64,000 bases of DNA from Synechococcus sp. BIOS-U3-1 (GTDB lineage: Bacteria; Cyanobacteriota; Cyanobacteriia; PCC-6307; Cyanobiaceae): the NCBI RefSeq assembly GCF_014279975.1, contig NZ_CP047936.1, positions 2,108,001-2,172,000 of the forward strand. Direction: 5' to 3'. This document shows positions 48,747 to 57,535 of this stretch, one piece after another. The translations under genes were made by a program, and so were the position numbers. The first letter of the stretch is position 1; every line of letters starts with the position of its first letter. The notes under the pieces were generated by a model. It saw nothing but the letters and a program-made list of their open reading frames with translations. It did no database searches and was not told the origin of the DNA.

Positions 48747-51521
48747 TTAGGCAGCCCGTTCAGTGGCGGGATTGAGGCCCTCTGAAACAGCTGCGGCGGC
48801 CTTCTGCAGATCATCGGTTTCGGCCACAGGGAAGCGGTTGATCGCCTTAAGGGCCTGGCGGGCATGGCTGCGCAGCTGCTCACTGATCGCTTCGCAGTAA
48901 GGAACCTGTGCCAGCAGATCCACCGTGCGGCGCATGATCCGCACGACATCACCCTCATCCAAAGAGGTATTGGCAATCAGGTCATTCCAAGCCGTACCGC
49001 TCGCCCATGCCTCGACTAGACCCATCAGCTCCGGCTCCCACCAGGCGGGCACAACAACCTGATGTCGTTCCTGCGCCCGTAGAAGCTCACGGCGGAGACC
49101 GGAGAGGTCATGCAACGCCTCCTCGGCACGGGGCGGAGCGGGGAATCCACTCCAGAGGTCAGGACGGTTCACCTCAGTGCTGATCGCTTCAAACACAGCG
49201 GCGAGCTCTGCCGGCGGCAGATCGTCAAGATGACCGCTCATCAGAGCCAAACCCAGCCAAAGTTCGTTGTCACCGCGAAGAGCCGCCACCGTGCGACCGA
49301 TCTCCGTGGGTTCGAGTTCATCAAGAGCTGCGAAGTGCTGAAGGATCTCCATCAGAGCGAGAAAGGTCTCCCAGTGACGGTTGGCGCGGTGATGGAGCAA
49401 TTGCTGCCTCTCGGCGATCTCCAGCTCCAAGTCCTCCATGCGCCGGCGATGCTTCTTGAGCTGCTTGCGGTCTCCCCAGCGATGGGCAGGGTGGGCTTCG
49501 AGGTCAGCCTCAAGCGTCTGCACTGTTTGTGCCTGAGACAGCACTTCTCCTGCCAGGTCGTACTGAGGCGTTGTCATGTCATGGCGCTGAGCCATATGAC
49601 CCACCGCCAGAGCCAGACCACCACTGTTCTGATCCCCATGGCGGAGCTCACCAGAACGACCGAGTTCAGGAGGTTGAACGCCATCCACTTGCAGACAGCT
49701 GAGCTCAGCATGAAGGCTCACCACCGCCTGACAGGGCAGCATCAGCCAGACATTGTCACTGGTGAGACAGAGCAAAAGCGGGAACTGGCCGGGTCCCTCG
49801 CACTTCTCCACGATCACCGCTGGTGTCACTCCACCTCGCAATTGCGGTGCCTTCAGACTCACTAGGGTTCCAATGCTCGCGAACTGCAAGGCCAGTGTGA
49901 GCTCATGAGCCAGGGTTTCCTCGGCCTGTTGCTGAAGAATGCGCATCAGTCGACGCTCTTCGCGCAGGCGACCACGACGTTTTTCGTAGTCCTCAAAGTC
50001 CTCCCATGGCACATCCCCAGACGATCCCTGCAACTGACCGAGCTGCAGACGCAACTGCTCGAGAAGCTCCTCTTCTTCGACCAGGTCCAAGCTGGCCAAA
50101 TAGCGCCCGAAGCTGCGTTCCACCAACTCGCGTGCCTTGGCCAGATCATGGCGTTGTAGAAGGTTGAGAACCATGCCGTAGCTGGGGGTGAACTGGCTCA
50201 CTAGAGGATCTGGAGGACTCGTTGCCAGCTGCCCTGCTTCGCGAACCCCCTCAAAGCGGCTCTGCACCGTGACCACATATCCCTGAGAGTCGAGTCCGCG
50301 TCGTCCTGCTCGACCGGCCATCTGCAGAAACTCACTGGCCATCAATTGGCGATGGCCACGCTCTGTGCGTTTCGAGAGTGCTGCAATCACTGTGGTCCGT
50401 GCTGGCATGTTGATGCCCGCCGCCAGAGTCTCCGTGGCGAACACGACCTTCACCAGTCCCTGCTGGAACAACTCCTCGATCAGCTCCTTCCAAGCCGGAA
50501 GAACTCCTGCATGGTGGGCAGCGATACCACGCAGTAAGGCATCAGCGTGCAGGCCATCACGAACAGCTTCGGGATTGGCTGATGTGTAGGCCTTGAGACG
50601 CTCACGGATTCGGGCCTGCTCCGCCTCATTCACCAAGCACTGCACCCCCAGATCCCGAACGGCCTTATCGCAACCACGACGACTGAAAATGAAATAGATG
50701 GCTGGCAACATGTCGCGCTCGGCCATCTGGGCCACCACAAAGTTGATCGGTGGCGGCTCGGGCTGGGGAGGCCTAGGGGAACGACCCTTGCGTTTGTGTC
50801 CTTTGGGGGCTCTCCAGACCTTGCAGTTGGGATGAAGACCTGTGCCCTGCTCATTCAGCAACGGGTGCAACCCTTTGGCACTGCAGAAACCAAAGTGCAG
50901 TGGAACGGGCCGGAAGTCACTCAGGACGAGCGTGGTGGGACCGTGCACCTTTTCGATCCAATCCGTGAGCTGCCCGGCATTGGCCACCGTGGCCGAAAGC
51001 GCCACGAGCTGAACAGGCGGTGGAGAGTGAATGATCGATTCCTCCCAAACGGTGCCGCGCTGAGAGTCATTCATGTAGTGGCACTCATCAAGCACCACGG
51101 CCTCCACATCGGCTAGAGGGTCGTCATGCTCATCCGCCTCGGCATAGAGCATGTTCCGGAAGATCTCCGTGGTCATGACCACGATTGAGGCATCCCTGTT
51201 GACACTCAGATCACCGGTCATCAGACCCACGTTCTCCGCACCGAATTGCTCTCGGAAATCGCGCAACTTCTGGTTGGAAAGAGCTTTCAGCGGTGTGGTG
51301 TAAAAAACTTTCTGGCCATGTGCCATGGCGCGATGGATGGCGTACTCACCGATCAAGGTTTTTCCAGAACCTGTGGGCGCACTGACCACCACGGAATGGC
51401 CTTGGTTCAGAGCGTCGATCGCCTCCAACTGAAAGTCATCCAGGGGGAAAGGAAACAACTGCGACGGATCCGGCGACCCCCCCTGTACGGGCTCTGAAGC
51501 CTGGGTGTCTTGATCCGCCAT
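48747..51521 (-). CDS. Ski2/Mtr4-like DEAD/DExH RNA helicase with DSHCT domain
   Basis: The 924-residue protein has the helicase core in the first 450 residues: Q-like FPFPLDDFQLEAIDALNQG, motif I VSAPTGSGKTLIGEYAIH, motif II VLDECHYMND, motif III LSATVANAG, motif V AAGINMPART and motif VI QMAGRAGRRGLD. A long helical region follows, and a C-terminal DSHCT-like domain (SLDEGDVVRIMRRTVDLLAQ). It probably unwinds RNA for processing or decay; plant plastid ISE2 is a relative. It is divergent from bioF. Confidence 0.93.
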   Translation of the reverse strand: MADQDTQASEPVQGGSPDPSQLFPFPLDDFQLEAIDALNQGHSVVVSAPTGSGKTLIGEYAIHRAMAHGQKVFYTTPLKALSNQKLRDFREQFGAENVGLMTGDLSVNRDASIVVMTTEIFRNMLYAEADEHDDPLADVEAVVLDECHYMNDSQRGTVWEESIIHSPPPVQLVALSATVANAGQLTDWIEKVHGPTTLVLSDFRPVPLHFGFCSAKGLHPLLNEQGTGLHPNCKVWRAPKGHKRKGRSPRPPQPEPPPINFVVAQMAERDMLPAIYFIFSRRGCDKAVRDLGVQCLVNEAEQARIRERLKAYTSANPEAVRDGLHADALLRGIAAHHAGVLPAWKELIEELFQQGLVKVVFATETLAAGINMPARTTVIAALSKRTERGHRQLMASEFLQMAGRAGRRGLDSQGYVVTVQSRFEGVREAGQLATSPPDPLVSQFTPSYGMVLNLLQRHDLAKARELVERSFGRYLASLDLVEEEELLEQLRLQLGQLQGSSGDVPWEDFEDYEKRRGRLREERRLMRILQQQAEETLAHELTLALQFASIGTLVSLKAPQLRGGVTPAVIVEKCEGPGQFPLLLCLTSDNVWLMLPCQAVVSLHAELSCLQVDGVQPPELGRSGELRHGDQNSGGLALAVGHMAQRHDMTTPQYDLAGEVLSQAQTVQTLEADLEAHPAHRWGDRKQLKKHRRRMEDLELEIAERQQLLHHRANRHWETFLALMEILQHFAALDELEPTEIGRTVAALRGDNELWLGLALMSGHLDDLPPAELAAVFEAISTEVNRPDLWSGFPAPPRAEEALHDLSGLRRELLRAQERHQVVVPAWWEPELMGLVEAWASGTAWNDLIANTSLDEGDVVRIMRRTVDLLAQVPYCEAISEQLRSHARQALKAINRFPVAETDDLQKAAAAVSEGLNPATERAA

Positions 51522-51594
51522 AATTCAATCCTAGGGACGCCGCCAAAAGGGCAGTGCATCGCCAACACGATCGGCATAGACCGAGACTGCATGC

Positions 51595-52743
51595 ATGAGC
51601 ACTCATCCGGCCCGTCGCCGTCAGCTGCGCACCTGGTCGCCTGCCAGGAAGCAGGAGCATCTACAGGCCGTGACCGGTGATTCGGCATGTGGCCCGGAGC
51701 TGCTTGATCTAGCCAGCAACGATTATCTGAGCCTCTGCCGGCATCCTTCCCTGATCGCCGCGGCCGAGGCACAACTGCGATGCAGCGGTGTGGGAGCAGG
51801 CGGCTCACGGCTGGTGAGCGGCAGTCGCCCTGTGCATGTCCAATTGGAGTCAGAGCTGGCGCGATGGCTCGGACGCGAAACAGTTTTGCTGTTTCCAAGT
51901 GGGTTTCAAGCCAATCTTGCTGCCGTCAAAGCCCTGGCAAACCGGCACACCACCGTTGTGGCGGATCGGCTGATTCATCACTCACTGCTGGTGGGCGTGC
52001 AAGCCAGCGGTGCCCGACTGCGGCGTTTTGTCCACAACGATCTTGAATCGCTGGAGCGTTTGTTGAGGCACTCTCGCAGCGAGCATCCGGACGCGCGCCT
52101 GCTCGTGATCACTGAAAGCTTGTTCAGCATGGAAGGCACCAGTCCACGGGTGCATGAGCTAGCAACAGTCTGCGAGCGCCATGAAGCAAGTCTGCTCCTG
52201 GATGAGGCCCATGCCCTCGGTGTCCTTGGCGAAGGAGGTCGTGGCCTGGGCTTTGGAGAACGGAGAGTGACGATGATCAGCGGCACCTTCGGCAAGGCTT
52301 TCGGCAGCGGCGGAGCCTTCCTGGCCTGCAATGGCGAGCTTGGGGAGCAATTGCTGCAGGAGAGCGGAGCCTTCCGATACACAACTGCATTGGCACCACC
52401 CCTGGCTGCAGCAGCTCTTGCCGCTCTGGAGCTGATGCGGAACAACCCTGGCTGGGGCCACACACTGGTGCAGCGCAGCAACACCTGGCGTGACTGCCTG
52501 GTCGAAGCAGGCTGGGTGCGACCGACAGGTGGCGGACCGATCTTGCCACTGCTCGTTGGAGAGGATCAGCAATGCCTGAATTTGCAACGCCATCTCGAAC
52601 TCTCGGGCCTTGTCACCGCTGCAATCCGCCCACCCACCGTGCCGGAAGGCAGTGCCCGGCTACGTCTGGTTCTGCATCGCCTCCTTCCCGATGAGACATT
52701 GGAATCACTGCTGAGGGCACTTTCCGATGGCCGCGTTTCCTGA
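51595..52743 (+). CDS. bioF: 8-amino-7-oxononanoate synthase
   Basis: The 382-residue PLP enzyme joins pimeloyl-ACP and L-alanine at the start of biotin ring assembly. Motifs are DLASNDYLSLCRHP, GAGGSRLVSGSRPVHVQLE, VITESLFSMEG, LLDEAHALGVLG and the PLP Lys in ISGTFGKAFGSGGAFL (about residue 234). It is the first gene of the biotin cluster, and its stop overlaps the bioK ATG by one base. Confidence 0.95.
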   Translation: MSTHPARRRQLRTWSPARKQEHLQAVTGDSACGPELLDLASNDYLSLCRHPSLIAAAEAQLRCSGVGAGGSRLVSGSRPVHVQLESELARWLGRETVLLFPSGFQANLAAVKALANRHTTVVADRLIHHSLLVGVQASGARLRRFVHNDLESLERLLRHSRSEHPDARLLVITESLFSMEGTSPRVHELATVCERHEASLLLDEAHALGVLGEGGRGLGFGERRVTMISGTFGKAFGSGGAFLACNGELGEQLLQESGAFRYTTALAPPLAAAALAALELMRNNPGWGHTLVQRSNTWRDCLVEAGWVRPTGGGPILPLLVGEDQQCLNLQRHLELSGLVTAAIRPPTVPEGSARLRLVLHRLLPDETLESLLRALSDGRVS

Positions 52744-53483
52744 TGAAACAGGTCATCGCCATGCATGGCTGGAGCGGCGACAGCACAGCTTGGGCTCCAT
52801 GGGAGCGTCATTTCAGCCATCGCGGCTGGCTCTGGCAAAGCGGCGAACGCGGCTACGGCAACAGGCGATCGTGCAATCCAAGCTGGGCAGAGCCAGCCAG
52901 CGACGGCACAAACCCATGCATGGCCAGGCAGCGCAGGGTCGTGATCGCCCATTCCCTTGGCCCCCATTTGCTGGAACCCTCTGTGCTGAACCAGGCCACG
53001 GATGTGGTGTTGCTCGCCAGCTTCGGGCGATTCGTTCCGCAGGGGCCGGAGGGGAGGGCGTTGCGCGCTGGCCTTCGAGGCATGCAGATCGCGATCGGCA
53101 GTCCCGGTGAGGCCACGATGCTCAGAACCTTCCTGAAACGCGCAGCGCAACCCGCTGATCTGTGCGGTCTGCCACCGGGACCCGAACAGCACGGACTCTC
53201 ACAGAGTGGGAGGGACTGTCTGAAAAATGATCTTGAGCTCCTAATCGGAACCTCAGGCCTTCCCCCAGGCTTGCCGACAGCCGCCCGAGTGCTGGTGGTG
53301 GACGGGACGGATGATGCGATCGTTGCACCAGCAGCTAGCCGTGAACACTTTTTTGCCCTCACGAGCCACCTGCAGCATGCGCCCGAGCGATGGCAGTTCA
53401 AGGATGTCGGACACGCACTACTGGTCCAGGATCTACTCGTGCGGGTCCAGCAGTGGCTAGATCACAACAGTCAAGCAAGCTGA
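52743..53483 (+). CDS. bioK: Pimeloyl-ACP methyl ester esterase, BioK type
   Basis: The 246-residue alpha/beta hydrolase begins MKQVIAMHGWSGDSTAWAPW. The likely catalytic triad is Ser71 in VVIAHSLGPHLL, Asp in VVDGTDDAIVAP and His in KDVGHALLVQ. BioK is the picocyanobacterial replacement for BioH, removing the methyl group added by BioC; its place between bioF and bioC supports the name. The sequence is not close to E. coli BioH. Its stop overlaps the bioC ATG. Confidence 0.85.
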   Translation: MKQVIAMHGWSGDSTAWAPWERHFSHRGWLWQSGERGYGNRRSCNPSWAEPASDGTNPCMARQRRVVIAHSLGPHLLEPSVLNQATDVVLLASFGRFVPQGPEGRALRAGLRGMQIAIGSPGEATMLRTFLKRAAQPADLCGLPPGPEQHGLSQSGRDCLKNDLELLIGTSGLPPGLPTAARVLVVDGTDDAIVAPAASREHFFALTSHLQHAPERWQFKDVGHALLVQDLLVRVQQWLDHNSQAS

Positions 53484-54244
53484 TGGACCCCATCGGCAAC
53501 TGGGGCGACAAAGTCCTCAGCCGTTTCGATCAGTCGGCGCAGAACTACAACGCCTCAGCAACGCTGCAGTATGCGGTAGCCGGTCAGCTGGCGAACCGTT
53601 GCAAACAACAGGTCATCCCTGCAGGACTGTGGGTCGATCTCGGCAGTGGAACCGGACACCTGGCTGAGGCTCTTGAAGCCCAGCATCCCGGGCAGCATGT
53701 GCTGCGTGTGGACGGCAGCGAGGCGATGCTTCGCCAACAACCGCTCTCCTCCAAAACCCAGCAATGGGATCTAAGAGGACCGTTGCCACGATGGCCGGAG
53801 GCTCCCAGTCTTTTGGCATCGAGCTTCTGTTTGCACTGGCTACCGACACCCGGAGAGGCGATCCGGCATTGGCTGCATCAGCTAGCTCCGGGAGGATGGT
53901 TGGCTATAGCACTGCCGGTCGAAGGTTGCTTCCCTCAGTGGCATCGGGCCGCGGACACCACCGGCATCCCCTGCACAGCTCTTGACTTCCCAGAGATGCG
54001 GGCCTTGCTCCGATGGGTCGGGAAGGATCAGATCAGGCTGCAGGAAAATATGCACTGCAATGCTGTTGCTCCAACCCTGCCCAAGCTGCTGAAACCGCTG
54101 CGGAGGGTTGGAGCGGACTGCAGCACTCAGCCTTCGCTGCCGATTCGAGACTGGCGCACACTGCAGCAGGCCTGGCCCGATCATGATGCAGACGGACAGC
54201 TCAGACTCACCTGGGTGATCCAATTGCTGCTGATCCAACGATGA
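53483..54244 (+). CDS. bioC: Malonyl-ACP O-methyltransferase
   Basis: The 253-residue SAM enzyme methylates malonyl-ACP so that fatty-acid enzymes can build the pimelate chain. It has VLSRFDQSAQNYNASATLQ at the N-terminus, motif I VDLGSGTGHLAEALEAQHP, VLRVDGSEAMLRQ and SFCLHWLPTPGEAIRHWLHQ. ATG at 53483 overlaps the bioK stop (TGATG); the stop overlaps the bioD ATG (ATGA). Confidence 0.92.
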   Translation: MDPIGNWGDKVLSRFDQSAQNYNASATLQYAVAGQLANRCKQQVIPAGLWVDLGSGTGHLAEALEAQHPGQHVLRVDGSEAMLRQQPLSSKTQQWDLRGPLPRWPEAPSLLASSFCLHWLPTPGEAIRHWLHQLAPGGWLAIALPVEGCFPQWHRAADTTGIPCTALDFPEMRALLRWVGKDQIRLQENMHCNAVAPTLPKLLKPLRRVGADCSTQPSLPIRDWRTLQQAWPDHDADGQLRLTWVIQLLLIQR

Positions 54245-54912
54245 GACCGAGCTCAGCTGCACTGCGCCTTGTGGTCTGCGGCACCGACACGGATGTGGGC
54301 AAAACAGTGGTCAGTGCTCTGCTGGTCCAAGGGCTAAATGCTGTGTATTGGAAACCGGTGCAGAGCGGTCTAGAGGACGGCGGTGATCGTGAGCGGGTGG
54401 TGGAGCTGATCGACCTTCCCTCCGATCGCTGGATCGCCGAGACCTATGCCTTCCAGGCAGCTGTTTCACCCCATTGGGCAGCGGAACTAGAAAACAGCCG
54501 CCTTGACCCAACGCAGCTGACGCTTCCAGCAACGGGGGCCAGACCACTGGTGGTGGAGACCGCCGGCGGACTTCATGTTCCACTCACCCGCGCCTGGCAA
54601 CAGATCGATCAGCTGCAGCGGTGGATGCTGCCCGTGGTCCTGGTGGCCCGCAGCGGACTGGGCACACTGAATCACACCCTGCTGAGTCTTGAAGCGCTTC
54701 GCAGCCGAAAGATCCCTGTGATCGGCTTGATTCTGAATGGGCCTGCCCATGCCGACAACCCAAGAACCCTCAGCGAAATCGGCGATGTTCCTGTGCTGGC
54801 ACAACTTCCCCCCCTGCAGCCTCTTAACGCGGAAACTCTGCGCAATGCATGGCACAACCAGGGCCTCGGCCCTAAGTTCGAGGCGTTTGCGAACCATCTG
54901 GACAAGCGATGA
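54241..54912 (+). CDS. bioD: Dethiobiotin synthetase
   Basis: The 223-residue ATP-dependent ligase closes the ureido ring. It has the P-loop CGTDTDVGKTVVSALLVQG, YWKPVQSGLEDGGDRE, VVETAGGLHVPLTR and VVLVARSGLGTLNHTLLSLE, all as in BioD. Length is typical. Its stop overlaps the ATG of the 51-residue ORF. Confidence 0.95.
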   Translation: MRPSSAALRLVVCGTDTDVGKTVVSALLVQGLNAVYWKPVQSGLEDGGDRERVVELIDLPSDRWIAETYAFQAAVSPHWAAELENSRLDPTQLTLPATGARPLVVETAGGLHVPLTRAWQQIDQLQRWMLPVVLVARSGLGTLNHTLLSLEALRSRKIPVIGLILNGPAHADNPRTLSEIGDVPVLAQLPPLQPLNAETLRNAWHNQGLGPKFEAFANHLDKR

Positions 54913-55064
54913 CAAGCCGTCAGACCTGGGCCACCGTTGCCGTTGTGTTCCTCTGCGGCGGCATCCTTGTGCTATTCACCGATGTTGAGGTGCAGCTTGT
55001 GCGCTGGTTCAACTGCGGGCCGATCGCAACTCTCGGAGAACAAGACAGCAACGTCTGCAAGTAA
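54909..55064 (+). CDS. Small membrane protein coupled to bioD, 51 residues
   Basis: ATG at 54909 overlaps the bioD stop in ATGA; TAA ends at 55064. The product has one membrane span (WATVAVVFLCGGILVLFTDV) and a polar tail with two Cys (RWFNCGPIATLGEQD then SNVCK). I do not recognise it. The ATGA coupling matches that used by bioC-bioD, so it is probably translated with the biotin genes. Whether it has a role in biotin synthesis is unknown. Confidence 0.65.
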   Translation: MTSRQTWATVAVVFLCGGILVLFTDVEVQLVRWFNCGPIATLGEQDSNVCK

Positions 55065-55082
55065 AGACGTCTGGCAGCGATC

Positions 55083-55367
55083 TCAACCCATCGGTCGAGA
55101 TCGCAAGGGGCATCTGCCGATCAGCAAAGCCACATGGCGCACAGCCATGGTCAGAGTCCAACCCTGACGAAGCTGTTCATGGATCTGTTCGATCTGGGAG
55201 GGAGACCAGCCACGCATTTCAAGCCGCGCCTTGATTGAGGGCCATCCACCTTCAAAAAAGATGCTTCGACAGCCATCGCTGCCAGGACCACAGCGGGGAC
55301 GCTTTAAGGCCGGCTCCACAAATCGATTGGAAGGCAGCCGCATCCGACTTTTGTCAATCTGATTCAT
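55083..55367 (-). CDS. Small basic protein inside the biotin cluster, opposite strand
   Basis: From the ATG at 55367 the product is 94 residues, MNQIDKSRMRLPSNRFVEPA and onward, Arg-rich, with an amphipathic C-terminal part (MRGWSPSQIEQIHEQLRQGW; TLTMAVRHVALLIGRC). I do not recognise a family. It runs against the biotin genes between the 51-residue ORF and bioA. Composition is acceptable for a gene and it nearly fills a 330-base gap, but it could be a chance frame. Confidence 0.5.
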   Translation of the reverse strand: MNQIDKSRMRLPSNRFVEPALKRPRCGPGSDGCRSIFFEGGWPSIKARLEMRGWSPSQIEQIHEQLRQGWTLTMAVRHVALLIGRCPLRSRPMG

Positions 55368-55397
55368 GGCCATGGCTGGCCTCGCAGTCCTGTGCCC

Positions 55398-56711
55398 ATG
55401 ATGACAACAGGCCTTCAAGCGTGCCCAGTGTCACGGAACCATCACCCCAACCTCTGGCCACCCTTCACCTCGATCACAACCACCCCAGCTCTCGAACAGG
55501 TGGTGCGAGGTGAAGGAGCTTTGCTCTACAGAGCTGAAGGACCACCTCTGATTGATGCGATCAGCAGCTGGTGGGTCACGCTTCACGGCCATGCCAACCC
55601 TGTGGTCGCTGGCGCAATCGCTGAACAAGCCGCCACGCTTGAGCAGGTGATCTTCGCGGAATTCACCCATCCGCAGGCGGAACGACTGGCATCGCGATTG
55701 GCCCAGCGCACTGGACTGAATCGTGTTTTCTTCTCAGACAACGGCTCCACCGCGGTGGAAGTAGCCCTCAAAACAGCCGTTCAGTGGTGGCACAACCGCG
55801 GCGAACCACGCCAGCAACTGGTCGCATTTGAAGGGGCTTATCACGGCGATACCTTCGGAGCGATGGCTGTCGGTGCACGAAGCCTGTTCAGTGAACCGTT
55901 CGATCCGATGCTGTTTCCAGTGAGGCGGGTCCCCTGGCCCCATACCCACTGGAATGACACGGCAGTGGAAGCCAGTGAACAACTGGCTCTTGATGACCTG
56001 GAGCAAGCTCTAAAAACGCCCACTGCAGCGGTGATCCTCGAACCACTCATCCAGGGCGCTGGCGGTATGCGCATGGTTCGACCTCAGTTCCTCCAAGATG
56101 TGGAACAACGGGTCAGGCGCGCCGGCAGCCTGTTGATCGCTGATGAGGTCCTCGCCGGTTTTGGTCGTTGCGGCCGCCTGCTGGCCTCCCAGCGAGCGGG
56201 GATCCGGCCGGATCTGGTGGCACTGTCCAAAGGACTGACCGCGGGATTCCTACCAATGGGCATCACGATGGCCAGCGAGGCGATCTTTCAGGAGTTCCTC
56301 GGCAGCGATCCGACCAAAACCCTCTGGCATGGTCACAGCTTCACCGCCAACCCTCTCGGCTGTGCAGCAGCCAATGCGAGCTTGGATTTGCTCGAAGCGG
56401 ACCCGGCCTGTCATGAGCAGTTCGAACAACGCCATCGGATCAGGCTGGAACGGTTGGCTGACCATCCCAGGGTGCAGCGCGTCAGGCTCTGCGGCACCAT
56501 CGCTGCCTTTGATCTCGTGACCGGCGGTGAGCAGGGTTATCTGAATCCTGCGGGCAAAGTGCTCCGAGGCCTGGTGAGAGATCAGGGTGTTCTGATCCGT
56601 CCCCTCGGAGATGTCGTTTACCTGCTGCCGCCGCTCTGCATTAGCGATGCCCAGCTGGATCAGTGCTACGACGCTCTACAAAGCGGGCTGGATGCTCTCC
56701 CTAGCCCATAA
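55398..56711 (+). CDS. bioA: Adenosylmethionine-8-amino-7-oxononanoate aminotransferase
   Basis: The 437-residue PLP enzyme turns KAPA into DAPA using SAM as amino donor. It has HPNLWPPFTSITTTPALEQV, SSWWVTLHGHANP, FFSDNGSTAVEVALKTAVQW, GAYHGDTFGAMAVGAR, LIADEVLAGFGRCG and the PLP Lys at about 278 (VALSKGLTAGFLPMG). Possible starts are GTG 55392, ATG 55398 and ATG 55401. It completes the cluster; bioB is not in the window. Confidence 0.95.
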   Translation: MMTTGLQACPVSRNHHPNLWPPFTSITTTPALEQVVRGEGALLYRAEGPPLIDAISSWWVTLHGHANPVVAGAIAEQAATLEQVIFAEFTHPQAERLASRLAQRTGLNRVFFSDNGSTAVEVALKTAVQWWHNRGEPRQQLVAFEGAYHGDTFGAMAVGARSLFSEPFDPMLFPVRRVPWPHTHWNDTAVEASEQLALDDLEQALKTPTAAVILEPLIQGAGGMRMVRPQFLQDVEQRVRRAGSLLIADEVLAGFGRCGRLLASQRAGIRPDLVALSKGLTAGFLPMGITMASEAIFQEFLGSDPTKTLWHGHSFTANPLGCAAANASLDLLEADPACHEQFEQRHRIRLERLADHPRVQRVRLCGTIAAFDLVTGGEQGYLNPAGKVLRGLVRDQGVLIRPLGDVVYLLPPLCISDAQLDQCYDALQSGLDALPSP

Positions 56712-56739
56712 GCTCCGGCGCAAGCCCTTGCGGCTGCTC

Positions 56740-57006
56740 TCAGGGACCGAGACGAAGTGCAGCCTCCACATCCTCTCGGGTCAGGCCATAGGGGTAGGAA
56801 CAGGAGCGGGGTGGCCGTTCCGAAGTCCAGGTCACTCCGAGATCCTGCTGATCGAGTCGTAGGACCGCACTCCAGGCAGCCTGCTCCCAGATCCAATCGC
56901 AGGGATCATCATCACTGCGGGTAGCGCCCAGCGCCTGCAACCACTGCTCAAGTGCCCGCAGGGAATGCTGGTTGAGCGGCGTGTTCGCTGAGGGAAGTGA
57001 TGCCAT
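56740..57006 (-). CDS. DUF3143 family protein
   Basis: The 88-residue protein has NQHSLRALEQWLQALGATRS, WIWEQAAWSAVLRLDQQDLG and the end YGLTREDVEAALRLGP. I recognise the small cyanobacterial DUF3143 family, of unknown function. The start at 57006 gives a 59-base same-strand overlap with the J-domain gene; no later start fits, because the family match begins soon after. Confidence 0.8.
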   Translation of the reverse strand: MASLPSANTPLNQHSLRALEQWLQALGATRSDDDPCDWIWEQAAWSAVLRLDQQDLGVTWTSERPPRSCSYPYGLTREDVEAALRLGP

Positions 57007-57475
57007 CGGAATCACCGGGTTGCGCATCAGTGAGCTGAGTCTGCTCCTCCACCAGCCAACTCGGCTGCACCTGCAGTTCAAGTCCTCGGCTCCAGGCCAC
57101 ACCCACGCCAAGCAGCAGACAGAGCAACAGAGACCCCAGCAGCAACAGCAACGACAACCACTCACCGCCGGAGAGCGGACGACGCTGACCAATTGCATGC
57201 GGCACCGGCAAAGAAGGAATCACGGGCTGCTCTGTCGCTTCTCTCGCCCGCAAAGCTGCGTCATACAAGCGACGGCAACGTGGATCAGCGAGCTGCTCAT
57301 ACGCTTCTCGGAGAAGCCGAAACTGACGAGCCGCATCCTGTGCCGGCAAACGGGTCGTGTCTGGATGCACCGCCTTGCTCAAACGACGGAAGGCCTGACG
57401 CAACGAATCCGCATCCGCACTGCGAGAGACACCCAGACGCTCGTAGTAGGTGATGTTCTGAGCCTGAGGGGCCAT
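56948..57475 (-). CDS. J-domain protein with a membrane anchor
   Basis: The 175-residue protein has an N-terminal J domain: ITYYERLGVSRSADADSLRQ, FRRLSKAVHPDTTRLPAQDA with the HPD loop needed to stimulate Hsp70, and YEQLADPRCRRLYDAALRAR. A linker is followed by one membrane span (about residues 110-130, WLSLLLLLGSLLLCLLLGVG) and a polar tail. It is probably a membrane-bound Hsp70 partner. ATG at 57475 is chosen over 57490. It overlaps DUF3143 downstream and is divergent from rsmG. Confidence 0.85.
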   Translation of the reverse strand: MAPQAQNITYYERLGVSRSADADSLRQAFRRLSKAVHPDTTRLPAQDAARQFRLLREAYEQLADPRCRRLYDAALRAREATEQPVIPSLPVPHAIGQRRPLSGGEWLSLLLLLGSLLLCLLLGVGVAWSRGLELQVQPSWLVEEQTQLTDAQPGDSDGITSLSEHAAQPAFPAGT

Positions 57476-57535
57476 TGCGTTCAGCAGCACCTCGGCTTAC
57501 TTGCCATTCTAGAAAGGTGTGACGGTTAGGCCGCT

